Assembly: GCA_964614415.1 (NCBI GenBank)
Contig: CAZTLE010000094.1
Coordinates: forward strand, 1-15,464
Direction of reading: 5' to 3'
Source: CAZTLE01 sp964614415
GTDB lineage: Bacteria > Bacteroidota > Bacteroidia > Flavobacteriales > Flavobacteriaceae
DNA length: 15,464 bases
Shown: positions 1-9,286 of the stretch, in pieces
Layout: every line of letters begins with the position of its first letter
Numbering within the stretch: the first letter of the stretch is position 1
The notes under the pieces: model-generated
Database searches by the model: none
What the model was told of the DNA's origin: nothing
Seen by the model: only the letters and a program-made list of their open reading frames with translations
Program-made: the position numbers and the translations under genes

Positions 1-2082
1 CGTTATGACCGCATTGAGATCCCCGTGGGCGAAACCGGGCCAATCACCAGCAGTGTCGCTCAACGGGTTCAGGTTTTGGATTTGGAGCCGGTAAGAGAGG
101 AAGACCTGATTCCTGACGATGCTTCAGGACCTTCGATTGACGAGCGTAAAGCCTTGTTAAAGCAACGTGTCGATTGGATCCCTTTGTCGAGAATTTACAA
201 GCTTACGTTTCCAAAGTTTGACAAGCCAACCGACCATGAAGACCTTCCTCCATCAGAGTACATTCCCGGTGCGCTGGTGTTCTTCGATGCGCATCCCGAC
301 AGGAAACGATGGCGTTCTTTTTATGTCCTCTGGCATCGATGGAAGACCAATAAGCGACTGGAGGTATACGTAACCCCGGGTGAAAAAGGAGAAGACCCAC
401 CAAGTGTTCAGGTGACTTCGGAGCGATCGGTACGGCTTTTCGTTGGAAAAAAATACACGTACGAGGGCGACGTAGGACCACTACCGAAGTTCTCAAAATC
501 ACCAACCATTCCGTATCACCTGGCATTGACTGCCCTGGACGGACGCGTACAAAGTGAGATATCGCGATGGACTACCATGGTCGCTGTGAACAGGAAACGC
601 CCACCTGAGGTGCCATTACCCGAGGCTACTATTTTGGAAAAAGCCGGTTACTACGAAAAATGTAAGATCAAAGTCCGTTGGGGGCGCGTCACCGAACAAC
701 GGGTGTTGTTCAAACTTTACCGGGCGAATGACAGTGCCATTTATACACGGGACCTGGAACAGCGCCGCACCCGGCAGGGATACTATAAGGGAATGCGTCC
801 TGAAGATGTATTCCGCGATGACATACACTTTACCGAATGGCTGGCAACACAATCCGGAGCTGTCCTGTCGGAGCTATTTCCTGAGAAAGACAGTCCGCAA
901 TGGAAACAGCAAACAACGGTTTGGCGGGCCTGGGCCGATCGCTTCTATCCGGCACTTACCAATCTCGAGTTGGAGGCAGTTGCTTCCCGCGCCGGAAATG
1001 AAAAGGCCTTTGCTTTGGTTCAGGCGAAACCGATAAAGGGTCTGTCGTATATAGATGAGGTGAATGGGGTGATCAGGAACCGGTATTACTACCGACTTCG
1101 GTTGCAAAACGAAGCCCTGGCCGAAAGCACGGTTTGGGGTCCCATTAGTGAACCCGTTATACCTCCGGTTGTTACAGCACCGAGACAACCGGTGTTTACG
1201 AAAATAGAAGCAGGAGATCGGCAAATTATTTTACACTGGGCTTTGAACCGGGAGCCGGATTTCAAAGAATATATACTATACCGGGCGGAAACGAAAGAAG
1301 AATTGAATGATCTGCGATGGTGGAGTACCGATCGGGACACGCGCATCGTGGATGTCATTCCGAATCCGCGCATAACTACTCTGGGCAATGGGGTTTCCCT
1401 ACCCGGGGAATTTGCCATTTCAGAAATTGTAGGAGTGTATTTGCTAGACGAATTCGACGCGGAAGCCGATCCGCCTACCAATCAGCCGGGTGCTTTGAAC
1501 TACTGGAATCCTGTGCCTGCCGATACGGCTATGACCACCAGTACGTTTACCCCGTCTCCCGATGGAACAGCACCACACCGAATTGACGACTTACGGCGAA
1601 TTGCTAATGGAACATCGGTTGTTGTGGTTTACAGGGATGATACCGGAGAGGTTCAGGTCCTTCAATACCTGCATAGTCAGGTTCCCTATGTGGATGCCGG
1701 ATTGCAGGGCTTACAGGAGTATTACTATAGGTTGGTAGGAGTGAATTCAAGCAATCGAAAATCGAAAGGATCTTTAGTGACCAGTTGCAGAACGATTGAT
1801 GATTATGCCCCATCTCATCCCGAATGGTCGGATCCTGAATTGACTTCTGATGGTGTAACCCTTAACTGGTCGCCACTACCTGCGGGTCATTCTATAATTA
1901 TTCAAAGATTAAATATTGACATTATACCATATAAATGGAATAATGTCAGTTCCTGGTTGCCTTCAGAAGTGTCAAGTTATCAGGACACGAATAGGCGTAC
2001 AAATCAAGAGTATTCTTATAGACTTAAAGTCAAGGACGATAAGGGATTAACTAATAAAGAGTTTGTAGAACTCAAAGTATAG
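1..2082 (+). CDS. Large fibronectin-III-like repeat protein, 5' end cut by the window
   Basis: The frame is already open at base 1, so the true start lies upstream; the GTG at 25 is an internal valine codon. 693 residues are visible. At least three FN3-like frameworks can be seen. Each ends in an F-strand motif: YYYRLRL (about residue 362), YYYRLVG (about 574) and YSYRLKV (about 671). The second begins near residue 390 with an 'IILHW...YILYRA' B/C-strand pattern, and the third near residue 605 with 'VTLNWSPLP'. In the first two, more than 100 residues separate the C strand from the F strand, so these domains carry large insertions or are divergent. No catalytic motif, membrane segment or visible sorting signal is present. 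The PLD gene follows after 5 bp, which implies one operon. FN3 domains usually mediate binding or act as spacers; the role here is unknown. The last 200 bp are markedly AT-rich. Confidence 0.75.
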   Translation, partial: RYDRIEIPVGETGPITSSVAQRVQVLDLEPVREEDLIPDDASGPSIDERKALLKQRVDWIPLSRIYKLTFPKFDKPTDHEDLPPSEYIPGALVFFDAHPDRKRWRSFYVLWHRWKTNKRLEVYVTPGEKGEDPPSVQVTSERSVRLFVGKKYTYEGDVGPLPKFSKSPTIPYHLALTALDGRVQSEISRWTTMVAVNRKRPPEVPLPEATILEKAGYYEKCKIKVRWGRVTEQRVLFKLYRANDSAIYTRDLEQRRTRQGYYKGMRPEDVFRDDIHFTEWLATQSGAVLSELFPEKDSPQWKQQTTVWRAWADRFYPALTNLELEAVASRAGNEKAFALVQAKPIKGLSYIDEVNGVIRNRYYYRLRLQNEALAESTVWGPISEPVIPPVVTAPRQPVFTKIEAGDRQIILHWALNREPDFKEYILYRAETKEELNDLRWWSTDRDTRIVDVIPNPRITTLGNGVSLPGEFAISEIVGVYLLDEFDAEADPPTNQPGALNYWNPVPADTAMTTSTFTPSPDGTAPHRIDDLRRIANGTSVVVVYRDDTGEVQVLQYLHSQVPYVDAGLQGLQEYYYRLVGVNSSNRKSKGSLVTSCRTIDDYAPSHPEWSDPELTSDGVTLNWSPLPAGHSIIIQRLNIDIIPYKWNNVSSWLPSEVSSYQDTNRRTNQEYSYRLKVKDDKGLTNKEFVELKV

Positions 2083-2087
2083 AAAGT

Positions 2088-4547
2088 ATGTTTCACATGT
2101 TTGTTCATTCTCCTCCAACCGGGACACGCGTTTCGTCGATTTATCGGGAACAATATCCCTTTGGTCCATTTCAGGTTGGTGGAGTAGACCATGCTTCCAA
2201 CAGCATTGACTTACAAGTAAGAGAAAGTGCTAATGCACGATATAGAAATCTAATTACCGTATGCAGAGGATCATTAAGGGTATTAGGGCCTTCAAGCAGT
2301 GAACATAGTACCTCATTGGTGATTGCTCTTACCCCTTTTATACACGAGCTTAGAGCGCTAAGGCACATATGCGGAACGCATCATTTAGAAACTCCAACCG
2401 TCTTCTTCTACAGCGGCGTTGATCAAGATTCATTGTTGAACTCATTACGAACAATGATTATGGAGTCTGAACAATTTGACGGAACAACTCCGAGTTGGGA
2501 AGCGCGTAGAGATCAATTTTTAGCAGGGCATCGATTGTTTGTGCCCGCTGGCACTGAGTTTGGAGAGATTAGCGATGTTTCTTTATCTGATGGATATCGA
2601 AAAATCAAGTTTTCAGTGGGTACCGAATCGATTGATTACAGAAATTTTGGAACCGGCAATGCGATTATTGGTAATTTTCTGGATCCGGTAACGCTCTTCC
2701 ACACCTTAAACACCTCCGAAGTTTCTTCCGGGAACCCGGCTATAACAGGTACACAAGGAAGAAATTCTTGGTTAGAAGTCTCAACAAGAAGAATTTTGTT
2801 TACGTACCGCGATGAGTGGAATACAGCGATATCCGACGGTACTGAAGTTCGAAGGATAACGGATGGCACTGAGCACACTGATACGTTAAGGACTTATATG
2901 CATGGCACTATTGGAGTTTCTTCCGGTGACTCCTTTGAAATTAGCATTCGAAATAAGAAACTAACAAGGATAAGTGGGTCTCAAAAAGGAGTTGATACAC
3001 TACGTTTGTCTTCGATCAGGGCACCGGCTCACATCATAATTGGAACAATAAATCCGTCAGATTGGTTTCATGAAACTCATCCAGGACTATCGCAAAGTCG
3101 ATACGAGTTACCCCTCTATACGTCCTCAAATAGAGTCGTTACTTTAGTAGATGGCAGCGAGTATTATCCAAGCCTGTACCAGGATCTTTTAGACGTTACA
3201 GATGAAAGCCACAATATCTTAATTGCCGGTTGGTGGGTTGATCATACATTTCCGATCGTGCCGGCTCGACCGGATTCAACACTTGCTAATTTACTTACAC
3301 GAGCCGATAGTCATGGGGCTACAATTCGAGGTTTAATATGGGATATGGGAGGATTTCGTGTTGCTATGCTACCGGGACCGGCGCAGTTATTGCCACATCC
3401 TAAGAATGATGCTGCGGTTGAATTTATAAATTCTTTGTCGAACGGCCAGGCTATACTAGACAGTAGAACACATCATTCTTCGAATGTTTTGGGTCCAACA
3501 ATAGTAAGCCTGGTTGTGTCCGGAAGTATACCAGGAGCAAGTATTTATGGCCTCATAAGGGCTGCACATGTTGGCTCGCATCATTGGAAATATATTCTAA
3601 TTACCAATTCTCGAGGTACCATTTGCTATCTGGGTGGAATGGATATTAATCCAAATCGGCTCGATACACATGATCACCATATCAGCGCATCTCGATATCA
3701 CGATGTCCAGGTCAAAGTACAGGGACCTGCCGTGGTAGACCTAATGAAGAGCTTCATAGACAGATATAACGATCATCCATTGTCAACACGTCTATCTCTA
3801 ACTCCAATTCCTACGATAGAGAACGACGCCCATGCTTTTGTTCAAACTTGCAGGACCATAGGTGCGGGAACACAGTTGTATGCGCCGAATGGGGATCGAA
3901 CTATATGGGCCACATTACGGAAAGCGATTAGACGAGCCAGGAAATATATTTATATAGAAGATCAGTATCTGTACATGGAAGAATTGAGTATAGAGCTTGA
4001 AAGAGCACTTCACAATATTCAGCATTTGGTGCTGATAATCGATGGAAGTGTGGACGCCGGCACTGGAGCCTTTACAAATCGTGCCCGGTATCTCTTTCTT
4101 AATCGACTGAGAAGAGATCATGCCAGCAAGGTTCATACCTATACTCTGGCAAATCATGGCTCGACGTACAAAGTTCACACGAAACTTGCTATCGTGGACG
4201 ATGTGTTTGCCACTGTTGGTTCGGCCAATATGGGAGTTAGGAGTATGACACATGACTCGGAAATAAACGTTGCTGTCGTAGATGGTGATATCAATAACGG
4301 AGCGAGGGAATATGCATTTCATCTGCGTGTGAAGCTGTGGGCGGAGCACTTGAGATTACATAACCGGACCTGGGAATATCTGGTTGCGAAACTTGGGAAT
4401 GTTGACCGCGCAGTAGCTGTGTTGCAGCATGATTCCCGACAATCAGGAAGTCGTCTTCAGCCCTACGATTATAATCTGGAACAAGGGCCAGATTTCTTGA
4501 CTGGATGGTTTACATATTATGAACCCGATGGTAGCACCCCTGCCTAA
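2088..4547 (+). CDS. Phospholipase D superfamily protein with long unknown N-terminal region
   Basis: This 819-residue protein is a member of the HKD phosphodiesterase superfamily (phospholipase D, cardiolipin synthase and relatives), whose two HxKx4D motifs form one active site. The second motif is intact (HTKLAIVD, H697, K699, D704) and is followed by the usual GSANMGVRS segment. The first is altered: H499-W-K501 is present, but the Asp position holds T506, and the GGMDINPNR element follows at two residues more than usual spacing. A tryptophan sits between H and K. Lead-in segments typical of PLD repeats are seen near residues 358-400 (YQDLLDV, ILIAGWWVD) and 606-635 (RKAIRRARKYIYIEDQYLY). 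Residues 1 to about 350 are strand-rich and I do not recognise them. No signal peptide or membrane helix is evident. The start is ATG 2088, 5 bp after the previous stop, with no strong ribosome binding site; ATG 2097 is an alternative. The substrate is unknown; it could be phospholipid or nucleic acid. Confidence 0.88.
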   Translation: MFHMFVHSPPTGTRVSSIYREQYPFGPFQVGGVDHASNSIDLQVRESANARYRNLITVCRGSLRVLGPSSSEHSTSLVIALTPFIHELRALRHICGTHHLETPTVFFYSGVDQDSLLNSLRTMIMESEQFDGTTPSWEARRDQFLAGHRLFVPAGTEFGEISDVSLSDGYRKIKFSVGTESIDYRNFGTGNAIIGNFLDPVTLFHTLNTSEVSSGNPAITGTQGRNSWLEVSTRRILFTYRDEWNTAISDGTEVRRITDGTEHTDTLRTYMHGTIGVSSGDSFEISIRNKKLTRISGSQKGVDTLRLSSIRAPAHIIIGTINPSDWFHETHPGLSQSRYELPLYTSSNRVVTLVDGSEYYPSLYQDLLDVTDESHNILIAGWWVDHTFPIVPARPDSTLANLLTRADSHGATIRGLIWDMGGFRVAMLPGPAQLLPHPKNDAAVEFINSLSNGQAILDSRTHHSSNVLGPTIVSLVVSGSIPGASIYGLIRAAHVGSHHWKYILITNSRGTICYLGGMDINPNRLDTHDHHISASRYHDVQVKVQGPAVVDLMKSFIDRYNDHPLSTRLSLTPIPTIENDAHAFVQTCRTIGAGTQLYAPNGDRTIWATLRKAIRRARKYIYIEDQYLYMEELSIELERALHNIQHLVLIIDGSVDAGTGAFTNRARYLFLNRLRRDHASKVHTYTLANHGSTYKVHTKLAIVDDVFATVGSANMGVRSMTHDSEINVAVVDGDINNGAREYAFHLRVKLWAEHLRLHNRTWEYLVAKLGNVDRAVAVLQHDSRQSGSRLQPYDYNLEQGPDFLTGWFTYYEPDGSTPA

Positions 4548-4564
4548 CATAGAGTAATTGAAGT

Positions 4565-7500
4565 ATGGAGCTTGATCAATTTTTAGTGCCGATTAGGGAA
4601 TTACTTCCCGCCGAGAACATTCCGGGTGAACTCATGGATAATGAGACTTCTGATATTGGCGATATCATAAGTCGGGTTTTCTTTTCTAACTTCCACATTT
4701 TTTCCGTCGAGACCGGGATAGGATTTGAGTTGGTCCTGATAATTTCTGAGGAGCTGAAAATTGAAGTGCCTGGAATTAACGGTCTTGCGATTGTATTTGG
4801 TTCGGCAAGTGGTTCGGGAAGAACAAGTTTTCATATAGATTTTTTCTTAGGAGAAGATGCTTTTGAACTTACAATAGATCAAATTGAAATCGCACTTCGA
4901 TTCCCGAGATCCTTCCTAAGACCGGCTCCCGTGGATGGTGTGTCCCCTGAAGGATTTACTCAAATCGGCATAACAGGGGGATTTTCCCTTAACGATAAGC
5001 TGGATTTCCAAATCACCGGATTCGACAGGGTCAATTTACCGCCAAGCCAAATCGGAGATACCGGATTGGTGATTTCAGCAGAGAATGTTCGGTTCTTTTT
5101 CAATAGAACCCAAAGTACCCCTGAACTTGTCGAAGCTGGTTTTGGAGAAGATTTTACCGGAGTTTATATTGGAAGAGCCTCCTTGAAACTTCCCGAAGGC
5201 TTCATCTTTGACGAGGATAATACCCCGGAACTTTTCCTGGAGCGATCCGCTATTGGGAATGGAGGATTCTCCGGTGTAATCGGAATTGATTGGGAAGAAG
5301 CTATTTCCCTTCATCTGTTTGATTTCCAACTTAAGCTTAAGAAGGTTCAGTTAGAGCTTAAGCAAAACTCTTTTAAGAACTCCGCTATCGAAGGCGCTCT
5401 TTTTATACCTTATTTTGACAAATGGATAGGGATAGGAATCAATATAGATGCCCAGGGAGATTTTGCCATAAAGCTAATGGCAGATACGACTCAAACGAAT
5501 GAAGAAGGTGAAGGAAATAATAACCTTTTTGAAATTGAGCTACCCAACCTGCTTAAAATAACCGCCGAATATCTGAGTTTTGAATCCAAGGATGATATTT
5601 TTCTCATTTCGGGAGGAGGGAAAATGAAGGTCCTTATTGGCGATATGGATTGGCCAACCTTCGATATCGAAAAACTGTCCGTAGATTCTGAAGGTAATTT
5701 TGAATTTGATGGTGGTTGGGTAAATCTTCCAAGTGCGTTCACTTTGGATTTCAACGCTTTTAAAATTGGTATCAGTCAATTCGGTTTTGGAACAGAAGGG
5801 GAAGATCCGGATGAGCAGCGTCAATGGATTGGTTTGTCCGGTGAGTTATCGCTTGTAGAAGGCATGGACCTGAAGGCCTCTGTGGAGGGGTTGAAATTCA
5901 GTTGGTTACAAAAACCTAAGCCTGATGGCGATCGAGCACTCGAGGTAAGCCTCACAGGTGTTGCCGTAGAATTTGAAATTCCCAACACACTGTCCTTCGA
6001 AGGCTCCGTTTCCTATAAAAAATTCGATACGCCCGATCCGCAGACCGGACTTACCGGAGATCTGTTCAAAGGAAATATCAAACTCAATCTTATGGCAGTT
6101 CGCCTTCAGATCGAAGCCGAACTTATGATCGGGAAACTCAAAGACGCCGATGGCAATGAGTTTACCACCTTCTTCATCGTACTGGGAGCCGAGCTACCCG
6201 CCGGACTCCCCCTGGGCGCTACGGGAACCAGTCTGTACGGAGTGAAAGGACTCGCGGCCATTCATGCCGGACCAACCAAAACCGAAGAACAGAACTGGTA
6301 CGAATGGTATCTGGCACCACCGGAACGCAATATCACCTCCATTCGCAAGTGGATGCCCATCTACGACAACTACGGTTTTGGAGCCGGAGTGACCATAGGA
6401 ACCATGTTCGACGACGGATTTACCATCAATATGTCTGTAATGTTGGTCGTACTCATCCCCGGACCTGTGATCATCCTGGAAGGGAAAGCCAACCTGTTGA
6501 AACAGCGCAGTGATAATAAGGACGAAGAAGGAGCATTTTATCTGCTGGCCGTGTTGGACGGGCGCGCCGGTACCTTTATGCTGAATATTGATGTTCGGTA
6601 TTCCCTGGAAGATGTGATTACCGTGGGTGCCGGGCTGGAAGCTTTCTTCGATTTCAACAGTTCGGAGAACTGGTATATCTACATTGGCCGTGATGAGCCC
6701 GAATCCAAACGTATACGGGCGGAGATATTATCACTGTTTAAGGCCAGTGCCTATTTCATGATCGATAGCAAAAGCCTGAAAACAGGTGCCAGCGTAGGCC
6801 TCGACATACGGGAAACGTATGGTCCCGTATCCTTTGCATTGGTCGCTAAGATCAGTTTTGACGCTGCCATTTTCTGGAAGCCCTTACAGCTGGAGGGATC
6901 CCTGGAAATGCACGCCGAGCTGGCTCTCAAGGTATTTGGTATTGGTCTGGAGCTGTTCATGTACATGTTACTGGGCGGAAAAGTTCCGGAACCATATCGC
7001 ATTTATGGAGTGGCCGAGATAGGCATCAAGTTATTCTGGCCGTTGCCGGATCTGTCGCTCAAAGTAGAATTTGAATGGGTGCAACCCGGTAAAACAAAAC
7101 CGGTGTGGCCATTGCTTAAAGAATGTTCTTTCATTCACCATAAAGGCAACGGTACAACCTGGCCCATGGTACTCGCCGGAGAGACCCCACCGGAATGGTC
7201 TGAGTTCCCGATCATACCCGTGGATTCCCGCCCGGTACTTACCTTTGCACGCCCCGTACACAACCTCAAGGGACGTGAAAGCAGAGGCGTTCGATTGCCT
7301 ATACTCAAGTTGCTTCACGATGAGGTAGGAGGCAGGAAATTTGTATACAACATTCACGACGAGAAGATTGAATTGCAGGCGTATAAAGACGGCCGTTGGA
7401 ACACTGTTAAAACAGGTATTAATACCGGAGAGTCCGACGAGTTCACGATCTCAGCCAAGAATATCATCAATATACAGGACAATGTAGAACCTAATGAACC

Positions 7501-9274
7501 TCAAATTCAACTATGGAGGCAGCATGTGGGTGACATCGATGATCAGTATCGAAGAGAAGATCACAACGATCGCCATCCGGCCTGTAACCCGAGAACCGCC
7601 CAACATTGGTTCATAGTGAACTGGAGGGGTGTTGATAATGGTGTTGTCTACGACTACGATTTCCATTACGCAGGACTTCACTTCGTGGCAGATCAATTCC
7701 CGAAAAGGCCTTCACCATGGGTTTCCGGACAAGAGCTTAATACGTCGAACTTCTCGCTTCATTTCCCGGAACCAGTGTACAATATTATCATTTCCCTGAG
7801 CGGGCAGGTTAAGCTGGCCGAAGGAATGGCATATTATCAGGGTTCAAAAGTTGGAGAACTGGTTCGTCGACATTCTGATATATACATTCACGGTGTAGAA
7901 CAAATAGATAGCATCCGAATCTCTGGGGAGGGACTCATTTTGAGTGAAATCAAGTATATGACCCAAAAGAGCGTTGTGGACCAGGCGGCAAGGCGTAACA
8001 GTCGGAATGCCAACGAAACCGAACAAAATGTGAACGGCAAGCTCAATCTCGAGCCTTCTACCTATTATCGATTGTGCATTGAAACATCGGTAGATGTTGA
8101 TGAAAACGCCGCTGAAGAGCACGCTATCGATTATGTATATTTCAGAACGGATGACGGCCCCGGCATACCTTCAGTACCTGAGGTGATAGGAGATGATGAA
8201 AACCAAACCGAGCTGTCTCACAAGGAAAAGGCAATAAATCTACTGTCGACCTATATTGAGAGGACCTTACCTGTTGATGGCGCCCGAAATCATTATTACG
8301 GATATGATGTTGGCGTTCAGTTCAATGAATCCTATGTCCGGGATATGTATGCCAACGGAATTCATATGCGTTTCCGGGACCGAAACGGGAAACTTGTCGA
8401 TGATTCCGAAGGAGTATTAATGGACGGATTTTTACCGCTGTTACCGTATGGATTACTGGCCTGGCTACTGAATACTGAAGCGGGAGAATGCGAGCGAGGA
8501 GATCAACCCGAAACTCCGGCACCATATCTCAATTTCAGCACCAACAAACAGTTCCGACCCAACGCCCTGTATACCGCAGAGATGTTTACGGAGACCGAAC
8601 TGGGCGAGCAGATGCTGCACACATTTCAGTTTACAACCTCTCGCTATGCAACTTTTGAAGAGCACATCCTGTCCGCCTATTCGGATGGTGTCATTCCCGC
8701 GATACAACTTCCACCGATCTCGATCCGTAAAGAAGCCGATGTTAGGCCTCTTACGACCTCAAACAGAGCCGTGATCACTCAGGAAAACAGGTTTGGCGGA
8801 ACGGTAGGTGCTCTTAACAAGTTCCGGATCATGGGCACTCTGGAAACCGCTTTCGTAGAACGAACCCTACAGAACAAGCACACCTTCGAAGAGTTAGATG
8901 CGATGGCAAACAAGGCCTTTGCTGTGTTGGGGATGGAAGACAGACCGCTACCGCAAAATTTTGAGGTATTCCGGATTCCCGTTAAGAAAACGGATAAGTC
9001 CTTATTGCTGTTTGAGAGTCCTGAGCCCATTCAATGGGAGCGGATACGAATTAAGGCAAGTCAACGAGGACCCTCGCGCTGGCGTAAGATGTGCAATGTG
9101 GTTTGGAATGAAGATCAAACCCGTGGTTTCCTGTACCATAAAGAAGGACATTTGTTCCCCAAGGGGCAAATTGAATTTTCCTTTACGTTCGACGGAAAAG
9201 CAAATCCCGTTACGGGTGTGATACAGCAAGACGGAGCGATAGTTCGGGACCGCGTAAGGTTCAGGCTACAATAA
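4565..9274 (+). CDS. Giant strand-rich protein of unknown function (1569 aa)
   Basis: I do not recognise this protein with confidence. Residues 1 to about 845 are a nearly continuous run of short amphipathic strands separated by Gly, Asp or Asn turns, with repeated 'F..FKIGI..FGFGT' and 'GLSGELSL' type units, as expected of a long beta scaffold. Stretches near residues 620-645 (MLVVLIPGPVIILEG) and 795-810 (IGLELFMYMLLGG) are hydrophobic but fit buried strands better than membrane helices. From about residue 850 the character changes to longer, more polar sequence containing two Ig-like strand patterns: 'LEPSTYYRLCIE' followed by 'YVYFRTDDGPG' (about 1160-1198), and 'ALYTAEMF' followed by 'HTFQFTTSRY' (about 1335-1360). 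There is no signal peptide, RTX repeat or obvious C-terminal sorting domain. The general look recalls large DUF6603-like proteins, but this is a weak impression. The start is ATG 4565, 17 bp after the PLD stop, which makes it a likely operon partner. Confidence 0.8.
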   Translation: MELDQFLVPIRELLPAENIPGELMDNETSDIGDIISRVFFSNFHIFSVETGIGFELVLIISEELKIEVPGINGLAIVFGSASGSGRTSFHIDFFLGEDAFELTIDQIEIALRFPRSFLRPAPVDGVSPEGFTQIGITGGFSLNDKLDFQITGFDRVNLPPSQIGDTGLVISAENVRFFFNRTQSTPELVEAGFGEDFTGVYIGRASLKLPEGFIFDEDNTPELFLERSAIGNGGFSGVIGIDWEEAISLHLFDFQLKLKKVQLELKQNSFKNSAIEGALFIPYFDKWIGIGINIDAQGDFAIKLMADTTQTNEEGEGNNNLFEIELPNLLKITAEYLSFESKDDIFLISGGGKMKVLIGDMDWPTFDIEKLSVDSEGNFEFDGGWVNLPSAFTLDFNAFKIGISQFGFGTEGEDPDEQRQWIGLSGELSLVEGMDLKASVEGLKFSWLQKPKPDGDRALEVSLTGVAVEFEIPNTLSFEGSVSYKKFDTPDPQTGLTGDLFKGNIKLNLMAVRLQIEAELMIGKLKDADGNEFTTFFIVLGAELPAGLPLGATGTSLYGVKGLAAIHAGPTKTEEQNWYEWYLAPPERNITSIRKWMPIYDNYGFGAGVTIGTMFDDGFTINMSVMLVVLIPGPVIILEGKANLLKQRSDNKDEEGAFYLLAVLDGRAGTFMLNIDVRYSLEDVITVGAGLEAFFDFNSSENWYIYIGRDEPESKRIRAEILSLFKASAYFMIDSKSLKTGASVGLDIRETYGPVSFALVAKISFDAAIFWKPLQLEGSLEMHAELALKVFGIGLELFMYMLLGGKVPEPYRIYGVAEIGIKLFWPLPDLSLKVEFEWVQPGKTKPVWPLLKECSFIHHKGNGTTWPMVLAGETPPEWSEFPIIPVDSRPVLTFARPVHNLKGRESRGVRLPILKLLHDEVGGRKFVYNIHDEKIELQAYKDGRWNTVKTGINTGESDEFTISAKNIINIQDNVEPNEPQIQLWRQHVGDIDDQYRREDHNDRHPACNPRTAQHWFIVNWRGVDNGVVYDYDFHYAGLHFVADQFPKRPSPWVSGQELNTSNFSLHFPEPVYNIIISLSGQVKLAEGMAYYQGSKVGELVRRHSDIYIHGVEQIDSIRISGEGLILSEIKYMTQKSVVDQAARRNSRNANETEQNVNGKLNLEPSTYYRLCIETSVDVDENAAEEHAIDYVYFRTDDGPGIPSVPEVIGDDENQTELSHKEKAINLLSTYIERTLPVDGARNHYYGYDVGVQFNESYVRDMYANGIHMRFRDRNGKLVDDSEGVLMDGFLPLLPYGLLAWLLNTEAGECERGDQPETPAPYLNFSTNKQFRPNALYTAEMFTETELGEQMLHTFQFTTSRYATFEEHILSAYSDGVIPAIQLPPISIRKEADVRPLTTSNRAVITQENRFGGTVGALNKFRIMGTLETAFVERTLQNKHTFEELDAMANKAFAVLGMEDRPLPQNFEVFRIPVKKTDKSLLLFESPEPIQWERIRIKASQRGPSRWRKMCNVVWNEDQTRGFLYHKEGHLFPKGQIEFSFTFDGKANPVTGVIQQDGAIVRDRVRFRLQ

Positions 9275-9286
9275 GATTCCGTTGTT

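Noticed and set aside
25..27. GTG as the start of the first gene
   Set aside because: The same frame is open back to base 1 with coding-like sequence, so the gene is truncated by the window and the GTG is internal.
3915..4349. 144-codon open frame antisense to the PLD gene
   Set aside because: It overlaps the intact second HKD region of a convincing gene and shows no recognisable domain.
6425..7000. Hydrophobic stretches in the giant protein as membrane helices
   Set aside because: They are short, contain Pro and Gly, and sit within a continuous alternating strand pattern, so buried beta strands are more likely.
4565..9274. Giant protein as a cargo of the adjacent export system
   Set aside because: No GGxGxD-type RTX repeats or type I C-terminal signal is visible, and the two blocks are convergent and not in one operon.
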